Notes: generated by a model not told the origin, from the letters alone. DNA of 64,000 nt from Haladaptatus litoreus (GCF_900156425.1 NZ_FTNO01000007.1:124001-188000), one strand, 5' to 3'. Shown: positions 26,062 through 33,748, numbered from the stretch's first letter. Numbers and translations are program-made.

Positions 26062-26493
26062 ATGGTTGACGAAGAGATTTTCGTCGATGAGCTCCAATAC
26101 ATCAACCAATATACCGGCGATTTGCGGCAGATGCGTGGACAATCACGAGACCAGTATCTGAACGACATGGTTCGGCAGCGGGCAGTCGAGCGAACACTGA
26201 TGAATCTCATCCAAGCGTGTATCGATCTCGCCCAGCACATCCGTGCCACAGAGGATCTCTAATCGAGTGAAACGGCAAAACAAGAGATACAGGCCCTTGG
26301 TGAGGCAGGGATCATCACGAGTGAGACACAGATGAAGCTGGAGGAGGCCGTTGGATTCCGCAATATCCTCGCCCATCGCTATGGAGACGTTGATCAGAAG
26401 GTCGTCTTTGACGTGCTTCAAGACGATCTCCAGTGGTTTGAGCGGTTTCAACAGGAGTTGGCACAGTGGTTCCAGAAACAGAGCAGTACATAA
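26062..26493 (+). pseudogene. hepT: HepT-like (DUF86) toxin interrupted by an in-frame TAA
   Basis: The 143-codon frame starts MVDEEIFVDELQYINQYTGD and is broken by TAA at 26260-26262 (codon 67). It then continues in the same frame to the RNase motif Arg100-x4-His105-x-Tyr107 (RNILAHRY) and a C-terminal LQWFERFQQELAQWF. Without read-through the product lacks the RNase motif and the Tyr that MntA modifies. The rest matches DUF86/HepT in length and order, so inactivation looks recent. Confidence 0.75.
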
Positions 26494-26505
26494 TCCAAAT
26501 TCAGA

Positions 26506-26889
26506 TCAGTCGTTCCGTAGTTCGTCGAGAGCGATGATCACATACACCAGTCCGACCAACCGGGTCCCGACGTAGACCCACGGTTTCCAACGGCAGTCGC
26601 TGGCATCAGTGTACGCAAGCTCGGCACCAAAATCGACATAGGCACGTGGGAACGCCAACGCAAGCAGTCCGATCACACCTAGAAAACGCTTGAATGCAGC
26701 ATACGAGCGGTCGCTTCGCCACATGGAAATTACGATGAGAAGTCCTTCGATCCGCGCACCAGGAATGACCCACGACTGCAATTCACAATCGTCAGGATTC
26801 TCGAGTGCGAGCTGCTCAGCACGGTCGAGAAGTGCGTTTGGGGACAGTAGCTCGATGATGCCGATGGCTGAAAGGAGCAGTCGGAGCAT
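26506..26889 (-). CDS. Small haloarchaeal membrane protein
   Basis: The 127-residue protein has two or three membrane helices (SAIGIIELLSPNALL, FLGVIGLLALAFPRAYV, VYVGTRLVGLVYVIIAL) and a conserved polar middle (DRAEQLALENPDDCELQSWVI, MWRSDRSYAAFKR). It is the cleaner paralogue of the C-terminal two thirds of the protein at 13519. Family and function are unknown. It lies convergent with the broken toxin pair. Confidence 0.6.
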   Translation of the reverse strand: MLRLLLSAIGIIELLSPNALLDRAEQLALENPDDCELQSWVIPGARIEGLLIVISMWRSDRSYAAFKRFLGVIGLLALAFPRAYVDFGAELAYTDASDCRWKPWVYVGTRLVGLVYVIIALDELRND

Positions 26890-26947
26890 GAGTTGAGAGT
26901 TAGGTATCCGACAAGATAAACTTCATCGGATAACGAGGATGCCTTTG

Positions 26948-27184
26948 CTATTTAGATCCGTAATCGGTGAGTCGAAGCTTTCCCTCAACTTCGTAGAGAT
27001 GGCCCTTATTGTACAGCCGTTCGATGATATCTTCGGCAGTAGGCCGCTCGAGATCCTCTTTCTCAGCTAAAACAGCATAGGCTTGCTCGTAGGTGAGTTC
27101 ACCACCCGGTTGGGTTGTGCTCGCGAGCGCATCAAGTGCTTCTTGCGCAAGTGGGGTGAGTGGTGACGTTTCGTTTGGACCCAT
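26948..27184 (-). CDS. Small HTH-like protein, cassette copy A
   Basis: The 78-residue protein has SPLTPLAQEALDALAS, GGELTYEQAYAVLAEKEDLERP, TAEDIIERLYNKGHLYEVEGK and LRLTDYG, which look like a three-helix domain with a beta wing. A close paralogue is at 34886-35122 (copy B). Upstream of both lie the same structured element and palindrome, so gene plus non-coding part form a duplicated cassette. It may bind DNA or RNA; function unknown. Confidence 0.65.
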   Translation of the reverse strand: MGPNETSPLTPLAQEALDALASTTQPGGELTYEQAYAVLAEKEDLERPTAEDIIERLYNKGHLYEVEGKLRLTDYGSK

Positions 27185-27254
27185 TCGTACGATCTAATTC
27201 GAGGACGCGATAGGTAAACCCTCGGACGGAGTCCACTCATGACATAATCTAGCT

Positions 27255-27415
27255 TATTGTAACAAGGGGAACGAACAAACGACGTGGAAGGATGGTTGGC
27301 CTGGGCACAGGAGTCCACGTCGCCTGTTGGGTTACGTTGACTGCACTCAGCGCTTCGTACCCGATAGATAAAGACTTCAGCCAACCAGAGTGGAAGTGAA
27401 ACTGAAGACAGGGGA
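27255..27415. ncRNA. Candidate structured RNA/DNA element, cassette copy A
   Basis: CGACGTGGA (27280-27288) pairs perfectly with TCCACGTCG (27314-27322), around a loop with AGGATGG and GGCACAGGAG. TGGGTTACG and, further on, TCAGCCAACCAGAG and GGAAGTGAAAC are shared with copy B at 35213. Two stem pairs differ between copies yet keep pairing. The transcribed strand is not known; the element lies 95-240 bp upstream of the minus-strand small gene. Confidence 0.5.
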
Positions 27416-27489
27416 AAGGATTCGCGGCCTTGACGCTTCTCACGACCAACGCCGAGCCAAGAGCGCATCTCCAAAGGCGAATATTCTTG

Positions 27490-27510
27490 GGTTAGTATAT
27501 TATACTAACC
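27490..27510. promoter_or_regulatory. Perfect palindrome, cassette copy A
   Basis: Arms GGTTAGTATA and TATACTAACC flank a single central T. The same palindrome, with central G, occurs at 35425-35443. Each starts about 168 bp after its structured stem. It is a likely binding site for a dimeric protein. Confidence 0.65.
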
Positions 27511-27610
27511 ATCAACTCCTAACAAGATCAAATGCTCTAGCGATGATCTTGCTCTCCAAAATCATCAAGAGTGCTCAAGCAGCGGAACTCGTTGAGAATC
27601 TCGAAGGAGA

Positions 27611-27960
27611 AGGGACACCCCCCACCGTGTCCGCATAATTTGATCCAACGAATGGTTGGTCGCTTGGTCCCCCACCCCCCACCATGTCCGCATAATTTAG
27701 CCGCGATAGCGTCAGACGTTCTCACCTACACTGGTTTCTCACTAGAACTCATTCAATTCTACTTTGATCTTTCTCTAGTACGGGTTTGGTTGAACGACTA
27801 CTGTCTTAGTTCTTTGCCTATTCTAGTACTCTTGCCGACTCCAGTTGAAGGGGTGGTTCTCTCGCGAGGGAATTTATCCGGACATGGTGGGGGGCGGGGG
27901 TATATAGAGAACCGAGTATGCGGACACACCAGACGCTCCGGACACGGGGGTTTATGTCCC
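27611..27960 (+). other. Replication origin 1 (ORB-like repeats and AT-rich core)
   Basis: Repeats with a C-run followed by GTCCGCATAA occur as direct copies at 27617-27641 and 27674-27698 and as inverted copies at 27871-27895 and about 27917-27928 (GCGGACAC), with a further half copy near 27937. They enclose an AT-rich block (about 27699-27870) that could be the unwinding element. A final direct copy lies beyond orc1 at 29554-29578. Haloarchaeal Orc1/Cdc6 proteins bind such G/C-run boxes beside their own genes. Confidence 0.75.
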
Positions 27961-27983
27961 CTCGTGATATTGGTTTGATTAGC

Positions 27984-29255
27984 ATGTCGGGTGATGGAAC
28001 TGATTCCGGAAACCCTTACGAAACTCTTGACGGCAATCCGTACGGTGCATCTGTCGAGATTTTCGCGGATGAAAGTGTTCTCAAAGAGGATTGGAAACCC
28101 GAGAAACTTCCCGAGCGGGAAGGTGAACTCGAGGAAATCAGGAACGCTCTCGCTCCTGCAACGAGAGGGGTTAACGCTCACAACCTGTTCCTGTATGGAA
28201 AAACTGGTCAAGGAAAGACCGTCGCTATCGATCACGAAATCAATCTGCTTCAGGAGTACGCTGACGACCAGGATGATCTCAACCTAAGCGTTACCAAGAC
28301 CAGCGCAAATAACCAAACAACGAGTTACCAGCTTTGTGCTCATCTCATTAAGGAAATCCGCGGTGGTACAAAGAAACCGAGTGGCATTGACCAGCAGTCG
28401 ATGTTCGATCTCCTGTACGATGAAATCAGCGAGCTTGAGGATACAGTCATTATCGTTATCGATGAGATTGATACAATCGGTAGTAATGACGAACTCCTTT
28501 ACGAGCTTCCGAGAGCACGAAAGAACGGACATATCGAAGATCAATGGGTCAGCGTCATCGGCATTAGCAACAATCTCCAGTTCCGTGATAACCTGTCGCC
28601 AAAGGTCAAGGACTCGCTGTACGACTCGGAAATCGAATTCGCCCCATACGATGCGACCCAGCTAACGTCGATTCTTGAGCGGCGTGCAGATCGAGCATTC
28701 GTTGAGGGTGTGCTTGAAGATGATGTCATTCCACTCTGTTCGGCCTTTGCTGCTCAGGACGAGGGGAGTGCCCGCCAAGCCATTCGTCTTCTGTATAAAT
28801 CCGGCGAAATAGCCCTCAACCACGACGATGAACTGGTCTGTGAATCTCACGTACGCGAGGCTCGCGACATTCTCGAACGCAAACGCATCGAGGAAGGGAT
28901 GCGGAGTTTGACGACACAAGATCAGTTCGCTCTCTTGTCGGTTGTTTCGCTTGCGATTGATGAAGAGACACCTGCTCGAACTCGACAGGTGTACCAGAAG
29001 TACAAATCGATCGTTGACCGTCTTGATGGGAATCAGCTTGTCGAACGTCGTGTACGCGATCATCTCCAAAGTCTCGGGATGCAAGGATTCCTGCTCGCAA
29101 CAACCCGGAATACCGGGATTCAAGGTGGGTCGCACTATCGATTCGAGTTGAAAACGGATCTGGAAGCAACACTCGACATTCTTGCCGAGGACAATCGTAT
29201 TGACTCCGTCGTCGAAGACCTGGTCAGCGTTGCGACGGCGAAAAATTTGGTCTAA
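27984..29255 (+). CDS. orc1: Orc1/Cdc6 replication initiator, origin 1
   Basis: The 423-residue AAA+ initiator has Walker A GKTGQGKT (72-79), Walker B IIVIDEIDTIG, sensor 1 VIGISNN and a C-terminal winged helix (QDQFALLSVVSLAI to the end). I prefer ATG 27984 (MSGDGTDSGNPYET). The TATA-like TATATAG at 27901 would place transcription start near 27930, so the in-frame ATG at 27918 lies upstream of the message and inside an origin box; ATG 27951 remains possible. It binds the flanking boxes and recruits the helicase. Confidence 0.88.
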   Translation: MSGDGTDSGNPYETLDGNPYGASVEIFADESVLKEDWKPEKLPEREGELEEIRNALAPATRGVNAHNLFLYGKTGQGKTVAIDHEINLLQEYADDQDDLNLSVTKTSANNQTTSYQLCAHLIKEIRGGTKKPSGIDQQSMFDLLYDEISELEDTVIIVIDEIDTIGSNDELLYELPRARKNGHIEDQWVSVIGISNNLQFRDNLSPKVKDSLYDSEIEFAPYDATQLTSILERRADRAFVEGVLEDDVIPLCSAFAAQDEGSARQAIRLLYKSGEIALNHDDELVCESHVREARDILERKRIEEGMRSLTTQDQFALLSVVSLAIDEETPARTRQVYQKYKSIVDRLDGNQLVERRVRDHLQSLGMQGFLLATTRNTGIQGGSHYRFELKTDLEATLDILAEDNRIDSVVEDLVSVATAKNLV

Positions 29256-29337
29256 GATTCTCTCGTCGGTTCATAGTCGAATTTTGGGTCCGGACGGTAT
29301 TATGTCGCTAATTTATATCCGTAGCACTGACGAGCGA

Positions 29338-29357
29338 CTTTAATCTTAAGATTAAAG
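29338..29357. repeat. TTAATCTTAAG-family palindrome, cluster 1
   Basis: This is a perfect 20-bp palindrome centred on TTAATCTTAAGATTAA, just after orc1. It is the best copy of a repeat family that recurs to 32953. Confidence 0.75.
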
Positions 29358-29476
29358 TTAATGATGTAGTTGTTCCCCGATTTCTTGCTCCGATATCGCT
29401 CGTTCGCAGCTCTACTGGATGTCTGCATTGCTACAAATTTCCAACGCTGATTCAGAGTCAAAGCTATCGTACTAAA

Positions 29477-29499
29477 CTTAATCTTAATCTTAAGCTTAG
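29477..29499. repeat. TTAATCTTAAG-family repeat, cluster 2
   Basis: CTTAAT-CTTAAT-CTTAAG-CTTAG reads as three to four hexamer units in a row. Confidence 0.65.
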
Positions 29500-29553
29500 C
29501 ATTATCTACCACCTTCTCGTATAGCAGGTTCATCCCTATTTTTTCGACCGATC

Positions 29554-29578
29554 ACCCCCCACCGAGTCCGCATAAATT
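29554..29578 (+). other. Distal ORB-like box of origin 1
   Basis: The C-run followed by ACCGAGTCCGCATAA matches the upstream boxes at 27617 and 27674 and sits beyond the orc1 gene, in direct orientation. Confidence 0.65.
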
Positions 29579-29658
29579 CGAGACCAGGCGAGGTCATCGA
29601 AGCCATGCTTTCCGTGGTGCCTGAGATCCCATGTTCGATGCTGCGACAGAATTATTCG

Positions 29659-29672
29659 CTTTCCGCGGAAAG
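29659..29672. promoter_or_regulatory. Perfect palindrome before the HTH pseudogene
   Basis: CTTTCCGCGGAAAG ends 1 bp before ATG 29674 and could have been an operator of that gene. Confidence 0.4.
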
Positions 29673-29673
29673 T

Positions 29674-29962
29674 ATGGCAGCGACCAAACGCGATACCCAT
29701 CCGATCGACACGATGCTCGCGATTTCGGATGTGCTCACCCATCCGCGACTAGCCCAGCTATACACGCGTGTCCGGGAACGTGATACCGCGACTGTCGATG
29801 AACTTGCAGCCGGTCGACAGCTCGTCGACAACGATCTACGAAGATGTGAATCGACTCACCGACATGGGTCTACTCGAGCGCGTGACCGAAACCATCCTTC
29901 AAGAACTCCGTGAGATCCTTCTCGATCTGGAACCAGAAGTCGACACTGAACCAGATAATTAG
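29674..29962 (+). pseudogene. Degraded paralogue of the ArsR-like HTH protein at 17154
   Basis: The N-terminal MLAISDVLTHPRLAQLYTRV and TATVDELAAG match the HTH at 17154. A frameshift near 29815 then moves the reading frame to TIYEDVNRLTDMGLLERVTE. The following residues jump directly to TILQELREILLDLEPE, the C-terminal end of the family, so about 90 codons are deleted. The stop TAG at 29960-29962 lies at the start of a 15-bp tandem repeat. No PIN-like partner follows. Confidence 0.65.
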
Positions 29963-30003
29963 TAAAATCACGATTAGTAAAATCACGATTAGTAAAATCA
30001 CGA
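29959..30003 (+). repeat. Three tandem copies of a 15-bp unit
   Basis: TTAGTAAAATCACGA occurs three times in perfect tandem, with a partial fourth (TTTAG). It ends about 46 bp before the DUF234 ATPase gene and may contain binding sites for its control. Confidence 0.75.
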
Positions 30004-30049
30004 TTTAGATAATCGCCATGATTATCATCTACTGGCTCTAAGTAGCCGT

Positions 30050-31447
30050 ATGGCCCCACCGCGGTTCGTCAATCGAGAAAAAGAACTCGACACGTTACGA
30101 TCGAAATTTCAACGTGATACTGCCGATTTGAGCGTGATCTATGGACGTCGCCGACTCGGCAAAAGCGCACTTGTTCGTGAGGCAATCGACAATATCGATA
30201 ATGCCGTCTACTGGCAGGCAACCGAGGAAACACCGGAAGCCCAGCTCACTAACTTTGTCGAGACAGCGAGCGAAGTGTTTCCGATCGTGGCTGATATCCA
30301 ACGTGATTGGGAGGCACTGCTACGCGCGCTTGGTCGAGAGGATGCAATCGTCGTCCTCGACGAATTCCCTTATCTCATTCAGTCGGATGATGCGCTTCCA
30401 TCGAAAATTCAACGCGTGTGGGATCTGCAACTCGAAGAGACGGGAATGACGCTTGTCCTCGTTGGATCTTCCATCAGCATTATGGAAGACAAGGTTCTCA
30501 GTGGCGGAAGTCCGCTGTACGGCCGTCGGACGGCCGCAATTGATCTACCACCGCTTTCGCTGGCCGATGCGCGGCAGTTCTATCCAACTGATGATCCTGA
30601 TACGATGATTCAATATTGGGGCGTTTTCGGTGGGACACCCTACTATCTGCGAGCACTCACACAGTCGGCGCCGCTTACAGAGAACATCCAATCTCATATT
30701 CTCTCGGAACATGGTGTTCTTCACAATGAACCGGAGTTCTTGCTTCGGACGGAATTCGGGCTTCGAGAGCCCCAGACGTACTACACTGTCCTTCGAGCTA
30801 TCGCCACAGGGAAACGAGAAGCAAACGAGATTGCAAACTTTGCGGGTGTCGATTCGAACACGCTTGGGTCCTATCTCTCGAAACTCCGTCGTCTTCGATT
30901 GGTCGAACGGGATATTCCTGTGACGGCGAACCCCACTGCAACGCGTAAAAGTCGATATCGGTTGAACGAACCCTTGTTCCGATTCTGGTTTCGCTATGTT
31001 TACGGACAAGAAGAGAAACTCGTTCAGCTTGGTAACGATGCCTACGAGCAGCTAATTGAACCATCGTTCTCTGATTATATGGGATCGATGTTTGAGATCA
31101 TTTGCCAAGACACACTCCCAGCACTGGTTCCAAAGACCTACCAGGGAATCGGGTACTGGTGGCACCATCAGTTCGAAGTAGATGTTGTTGGCCTCGCGAG
31201 CGATGGAACACTCGTCGCTGGCGAGTGCAAATACACGTCTCGAGAGATGGATGAGGGTGATTTAGCTGATCTTGAACGGAGTGCAACGCAGATACAGTGG
31301 ACGCCGGAGGACGGTGGTGAGCCAACGATCCACTACTGCTGTTTCTGTCGATCTGGTTTTTCAGATGGACTCCAAGCTACGGCTGATGAACGGACTGATG
31401 TCTCACTGTTCACATCCGACGACATCATCACCAAAATGGGGAAGTAA
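30050..31447 (+). CDS. Archaeal ATPase with DUF234 C-terminal domain
   Basis: The 465-residue protein starts with a STAND/AAA-like ATPase: FVNREKELDTL, Walker A GRRRLGKS (32-39), Walker B IVVLDEFPYL and sensor LVLVGSSISIM. A winged helix (TYYTVLRAIATGKREANEIANFAGVD) follows, then the DUF234 nuclease-like domain (FEVDVVGLASDGTLVAGECKYT). The Asp...Glu-Cys-Lys pattern in DUF234 resembles PD-(D/E)XK nucleases. Function is unknown; such ATPases are common on archaeal mobile replicons. The gene sits between repeat clusters of replicon module 1. Confidence 0.83.
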   Translation: MAPPRFVNREKELDTLRSKFQRDTADLSVIYGRRRLGKSALVREAIDNIDNAVYWQATEETPEAQLTNFVETASEVFPIVADIQRDWEALLRALGREDAIVVLDEFPYLIQSDDALPSKIQRVWDLQLEETGMTLVLVGSSISIMEDKVLSGGSPLYGRRTAAIDLPPLSLADARQFYPTDDPDTMIQYWGVFGGTPYYLRALTQSAPLTENIQSHILSEHGVLHNEPEFLLRTEFGLREPQTYYTVLRAIATGKREANEIANFAGVDSNTLGSYLSKLRRLRLVERDIPVTANPTATRKSRYRLNEPLFRFWFRYVYGQEEKLVQLGNDAYEQLIEPSFSDYMGSMFEIICQDTLPALVPKTYQGIGYWWHHQFEVDVVGLASDGTLVAGECKYTSREMDEGDLADLERSATQIQWTPEDGGEPTIHYCCFCRSGFSDGLQATADERTDVSLFTSDDIITKMGK

Positions 31448-31481
31448 ATTACTCACTTCTGCTGTACTACCTGCTCTCAAA

Positions 31482-31505
31482 CCTTAGTCTTAATATTAAG
31501 ATTAA
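31482..31505. repeat. TTAATCTTAAG-family repeat, cluster 3
   Basis: CCTTAGTCTTAATATTAAG followed by ATTAAT lies just after the DUF234 ATPase gene. Confidence 0.65.
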
Positions 31506-31610
31506 TTTGGAAGGTCATCACGGGCTTTGTTAAAAACGATCAAGATTTCCCGAGACTGTCTTCTCGCTACCAACCAGAAGTCAAAACCTCCCCCATCAAT
31601 AAACTGCGAG

Positions 31611-31644
31611 AATTAAGATTAGAATTAATCTTAAGGTTAATATT
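31611..31644. repeat. TTAATCTTAAG-family repeat, cluster 4
   Basis: AATTAAGATTAG, AATTAATCTTAAGG and TTAATATTC follow each other and overlap the 3-prime end of the small acidic gene at 31637. Confidence 0.65.
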
Positions 31645-31945
31645 CTCTATCGATTTCCCACTTCCGCATCGCGCGTTCGAACGTTTCCGGATGACGACGA
31701 GCTAGCTTCTTCAGATGCTCGCGGAATGACTCGGCCACATTGAATTCGATGTTGTCGTCGCTCTGGAGTTCTTTGTAGAATCGGTGCATCGGCTCGTCGA
31801 CCGAGAACCCAACGGTCTGTTCTTTCGGTCCCTCCCCGAGTTTGTTCAGATACTCGTCCGCGTCGAATTCGTTTTTCGACGTCTCTTCGTCTGTCTCCCC
31901 ATCCGATTCTGCTGCATCCATCGCATCGTTCAGTGGATTACTCAT
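31637..31945 (-). CDS. Small acidic protein, putative DNA-binding partner of the AAA ATPase
   Basis: The 102-residue protein has a very acidic N-terminal tail (1-40) and a basic-amphipathic C-terminal part (FSVDEPMHRFYKELQ, AESFREHLKKLARRHPETFERAMRKW). This layout matches the 160-residue partner of ParA at 41716, though I see no clear sequence identity. It follows the AAA ATPase gene by 26 bp on the same strand, and repeats lie at both its ends. I infer a role as the adaptor that binds the TTAATCTTAAG sites; a plain hypothetical protein is also possible. Confidence 0.55.
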   Translation of the reverse strand: MSNPLNDAMDAAESDGETDEETSKNEFDADEYLNKLGEGPKEQTVGFSVDEPMHRFYKELQSDDNIEFNVAESFREHLKKLARRHPETFERAMRKWEIDREY

Positions 31946-31946
31946 T

Positions 31947-31977
31947 GTTAATCTTAACCTTAGCTTTAAGCTTAAGT
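31947..31977. repeat. TTAATCTTAAG-family repeat, cluster 5
   Basis: GTTAATCTTAACC, TTAGCTTTAAG and CTTAAG fill the gap between the two minus-strand genes and overlap the end of the ATPase gene. Confidence 0.65.
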
Positions 31978-32904
31978 GTACTGCTCAAGTGTCGAGTCGT
32001 CAATCTCTACGGTTTCGATGTCATCGAACTGCCGTGCACCAGCACGGAATGCGTGGTAACACTGTTGTCGAATCGAGCGCGGAGTCCCGTCACTTCGATC
32101 GACAATCTCGTCAATTGCGCTTGCACTGTAGGGGTCGGATGAATAGCCATCACTGTACTCCTCTTCGCGTGCAAACGCGAGCCACCGTCCGATCAGTTCA
32201 TCAGTCTCGGCAAAGTCAAAGCGTTCCAGCGATCGATCCTTCGCGACGAGACGAGAGGTAAGTGTCTCGCGAAGTTCGTCGATTCGCTCACTTGCTACCG
32301 GTGTGCCGAACAGGAACAACAGGAAGACTGGTTCTTCATCACCGAGGTCACCGACACTCTGCAACGCGGCGAGTAGCTGTTCGAACGTCCGTGTGTTGCG
32401 TGCTGCGTCCTCAAGCTGATCCACTTGGATGATGCAGGCGATATCCTGTTCTTCGAGCTGAGCTGCTACGTTTTCGACGATCTGTCGAACTTCATCGGTC
32501 GGATGCGGATAGTTATCCGGTATCTCCAGGTCCTCATACTGAGATAGTTCGTCTAGTAGTCGCGTGTAGAATCGTCGTGTTGTGATAGACTCGACTTCAC
32601 GAATCCGTGCAATGTGGAACTCTTCACTTCGGGGGCCGTTTGCGAGTGCGTCATAGACGAGATCGCGAAAGTGGGTCTTCCCTGCACCGCGTCGGTCGAT
32701 GATTGAGACGTGTCCTGCTCGATTCAGAATGTGTGAGGCAACCTCGTTTAGTAAGTCATCGTTCACACGAACGGCAACCTCAGAATTTGGTAGCGTCTCT
32801 GCTGTGAAGGGAATTCGATCAGGTTTGATTCCTAGCTGTTTTGCATAGCGCTTTTGCACGCTTTCAGTGTCGTCAAGTGCTTGTGTAAATTGGTCAGTTC
32901 CCAT
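31972..32904 (-). CDS. AAA ATPase (Orc1/Cdc6-like), replicon module 1
   Basis: The 310-residue protein has Walker A IDRRGAGKT (Lys76-Thr77), Walker B ACIIQVDQLEDA and sensor-like FLLFLFGTPVAS, within an Orc/STAND-type AAA fold, followed by a helical lid (SRLVAKDRSLERFDFAETDELIGRWLAFARE) and PRSIRQQCYHAFRAGAR. It lacks the C-terminal winged helix of true initiators. It heads a two-gene unit with the acidic protein at 31637 and its promoter overlaps a repeat cluster (32926-32953). A role in segregation or control of this replicon is inferred from context. Confidence 0.7.
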   Translation of the reverse strand: MGTDQFTQALDDTESVQKRYAKQLGIKPDRIPFTAETLPNSEVAVRVNDDLLNEVASHILNRAGHVSIIDRRGAGKTHFRDLVYDALANGPRSEEFHIARIREVESITTRRFYTRLLDELSQYEDLEIPDNYPHPTDEVRQIVENVAAQLEEQDIACIIQVDQLEDAARNTRTFEQLLAALQSVGDLGDEEPVFLLFLFGTPVASERIDELRETLTSRLVAKDRSLERFDFAETDELIGRWLAFAREEEYSDGYSSDPYSASAIDEIVDRSDGTPRSIRQQCYHAFRAGARQFDDIETVEIDDSTLEQYT

Positions 32905-32925
32905 ACATCGACACTAGAGTGTATA

Positions 32926-32953
32926 ACCTTAAATCTAATCTTAAGATTAATCT
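32926..32953. repeat. TTAATCTTAAG-family repeat, cluster 6
   Basis: AACCTTAAATCTAATCTTAAG followed by ATTAATCTC lies 22-49 bp upstream of the ATPase start, over its expected promoter. Confidence 0.7.
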
Positions 32954-33071
32954 CATCGTCGTTATTGCCGAAAACACGGGCGAAATCGGGTGTTACGAAG
33001 GAATCACAGTTCCGACATCGACGCTCACTGTGACCGACGTTTCCTTGGGTCGCTTGTTGTGACTGATGCAT
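32950..33071 (-). pseudogene. Truncated zinc-ribbon protein (DUF7563-like N-terminus)
   Basis: The minus strand from 33071 reads RCRNCDSFVTPDFARVFGNNDDE, the opening of small haloarchaeal zinc-ribbon proteins that carry a second Cys pair later. Here the frame runs straight into the TTAATCTTAAG repeat (INLKIRFK), and no second Cys pair follows. The gene appears cut by the repeat cluster. Confidence 0.45.
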
Positions 33072-33087
33072 GGTCGAAGAAACGTGT

Positions 33088-33288
33088 TCAGGCGTTGTTC
33101 ATCCGCTGCCGGGTTTCAGCCCCACATTGGGTGCATTCCGTGAGACGATATGGTTCTCGTGAGAACGCAGCGTTCTCCTTTTTGTTACTTTCCGTGACGA
33201 GTTCGACCGATACACTGTGGGGTGTCTTCGCCGCACAGTTTTCGCACTGTTCAACCATTTCGTTTGAGTTAGACTGTGGTACAGACAT
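33088..33288 (-). CDS. Small zinc-ribbon protein
   Basis: The 66-residue protein has two Cys pairs, CENC and CTQC (MVEQCENCAAKTPHSVSVEL; RLTECTQCGAETRQRM), the layout of small haloarchaeal zinc-ribbon proteins. The ATG three codons after the first (MSVPQSNSNEMV) fits best. The fragment at 33071 lies just downstream on the same strand. Function unknown. Confidence 0.6.
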   Translation of the reverse strand: MSVPQSNSNEMVEQCENCAAKTPHSVSVELVTESNKKENAAFSREPYRLTECTQCGAETRQRMNNA

Positions 33289-33547
33289 TGTAATCATTCT
33301 AGAGGATGTGGGAGATTCAGCAATCTCGAAGTAGTGTCGAAGCAGTTACCCACTCTCTCTACTAGATGATAGTTGTCGGCGATCAGTCGGTCTATTCGTT
33401 GCATATGCAAGGCCCTCACCTGTGACCGTTACTATCCAACAGAATTTCCCAGTATATATCTGAAAACAGATATCAGTGGACTCTATTTGTTACTAATAAT
33501 ATCAATATACGACCACAACTGGTGCTGGAAGCCACATTTAAACGGAA

Positions 33548-33748
33548 TCAGGAGACATCGAATGCTACGGTTTCAGTCGACCCACAGGTTGAGCACGGAT
33601 TTTCAGCTGTGTCGAGTGACGTCCCGCAGTGGCGACATTCGAGAATGACAAATTCATCCAGAGAGAGCCACTGCTGTACTATTACCGGGATCGTCATCGT
33701 ATCTGTCCTCGCTGACCCAACCCAATCAAAAATTCGGTCTCTTTTCAA
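33548..33748 (-). CDS. Small zinc-ribbon protein
   Basis: The 66 codons end with FVILECRHCGTSLDTAENPC and STCGSTETVAFDVS, giving two close Cys pairs (CRHC and CSTC) typical of rubredoxin-like zinc ribbons. The start may be internal (MTIPVIVQQWL). Neighbouring DNA is AT-rich and gene-poor. Function unknown. Confidence 0.5.
   Translation of the reverse strand: MKRDRIFDWVGSARTDTMTIPVIVQQWLSLDEFVILECRHCGTSLDTAENPCSTCGSTETVAFDVS

Noticed and set aside
27918..27983. Upstream ATG 27918 for orc1 of origin 1
   Set aside because: It lies inside an origin box and only about 17 bp after the TATA element, so it would be upstream of the message.
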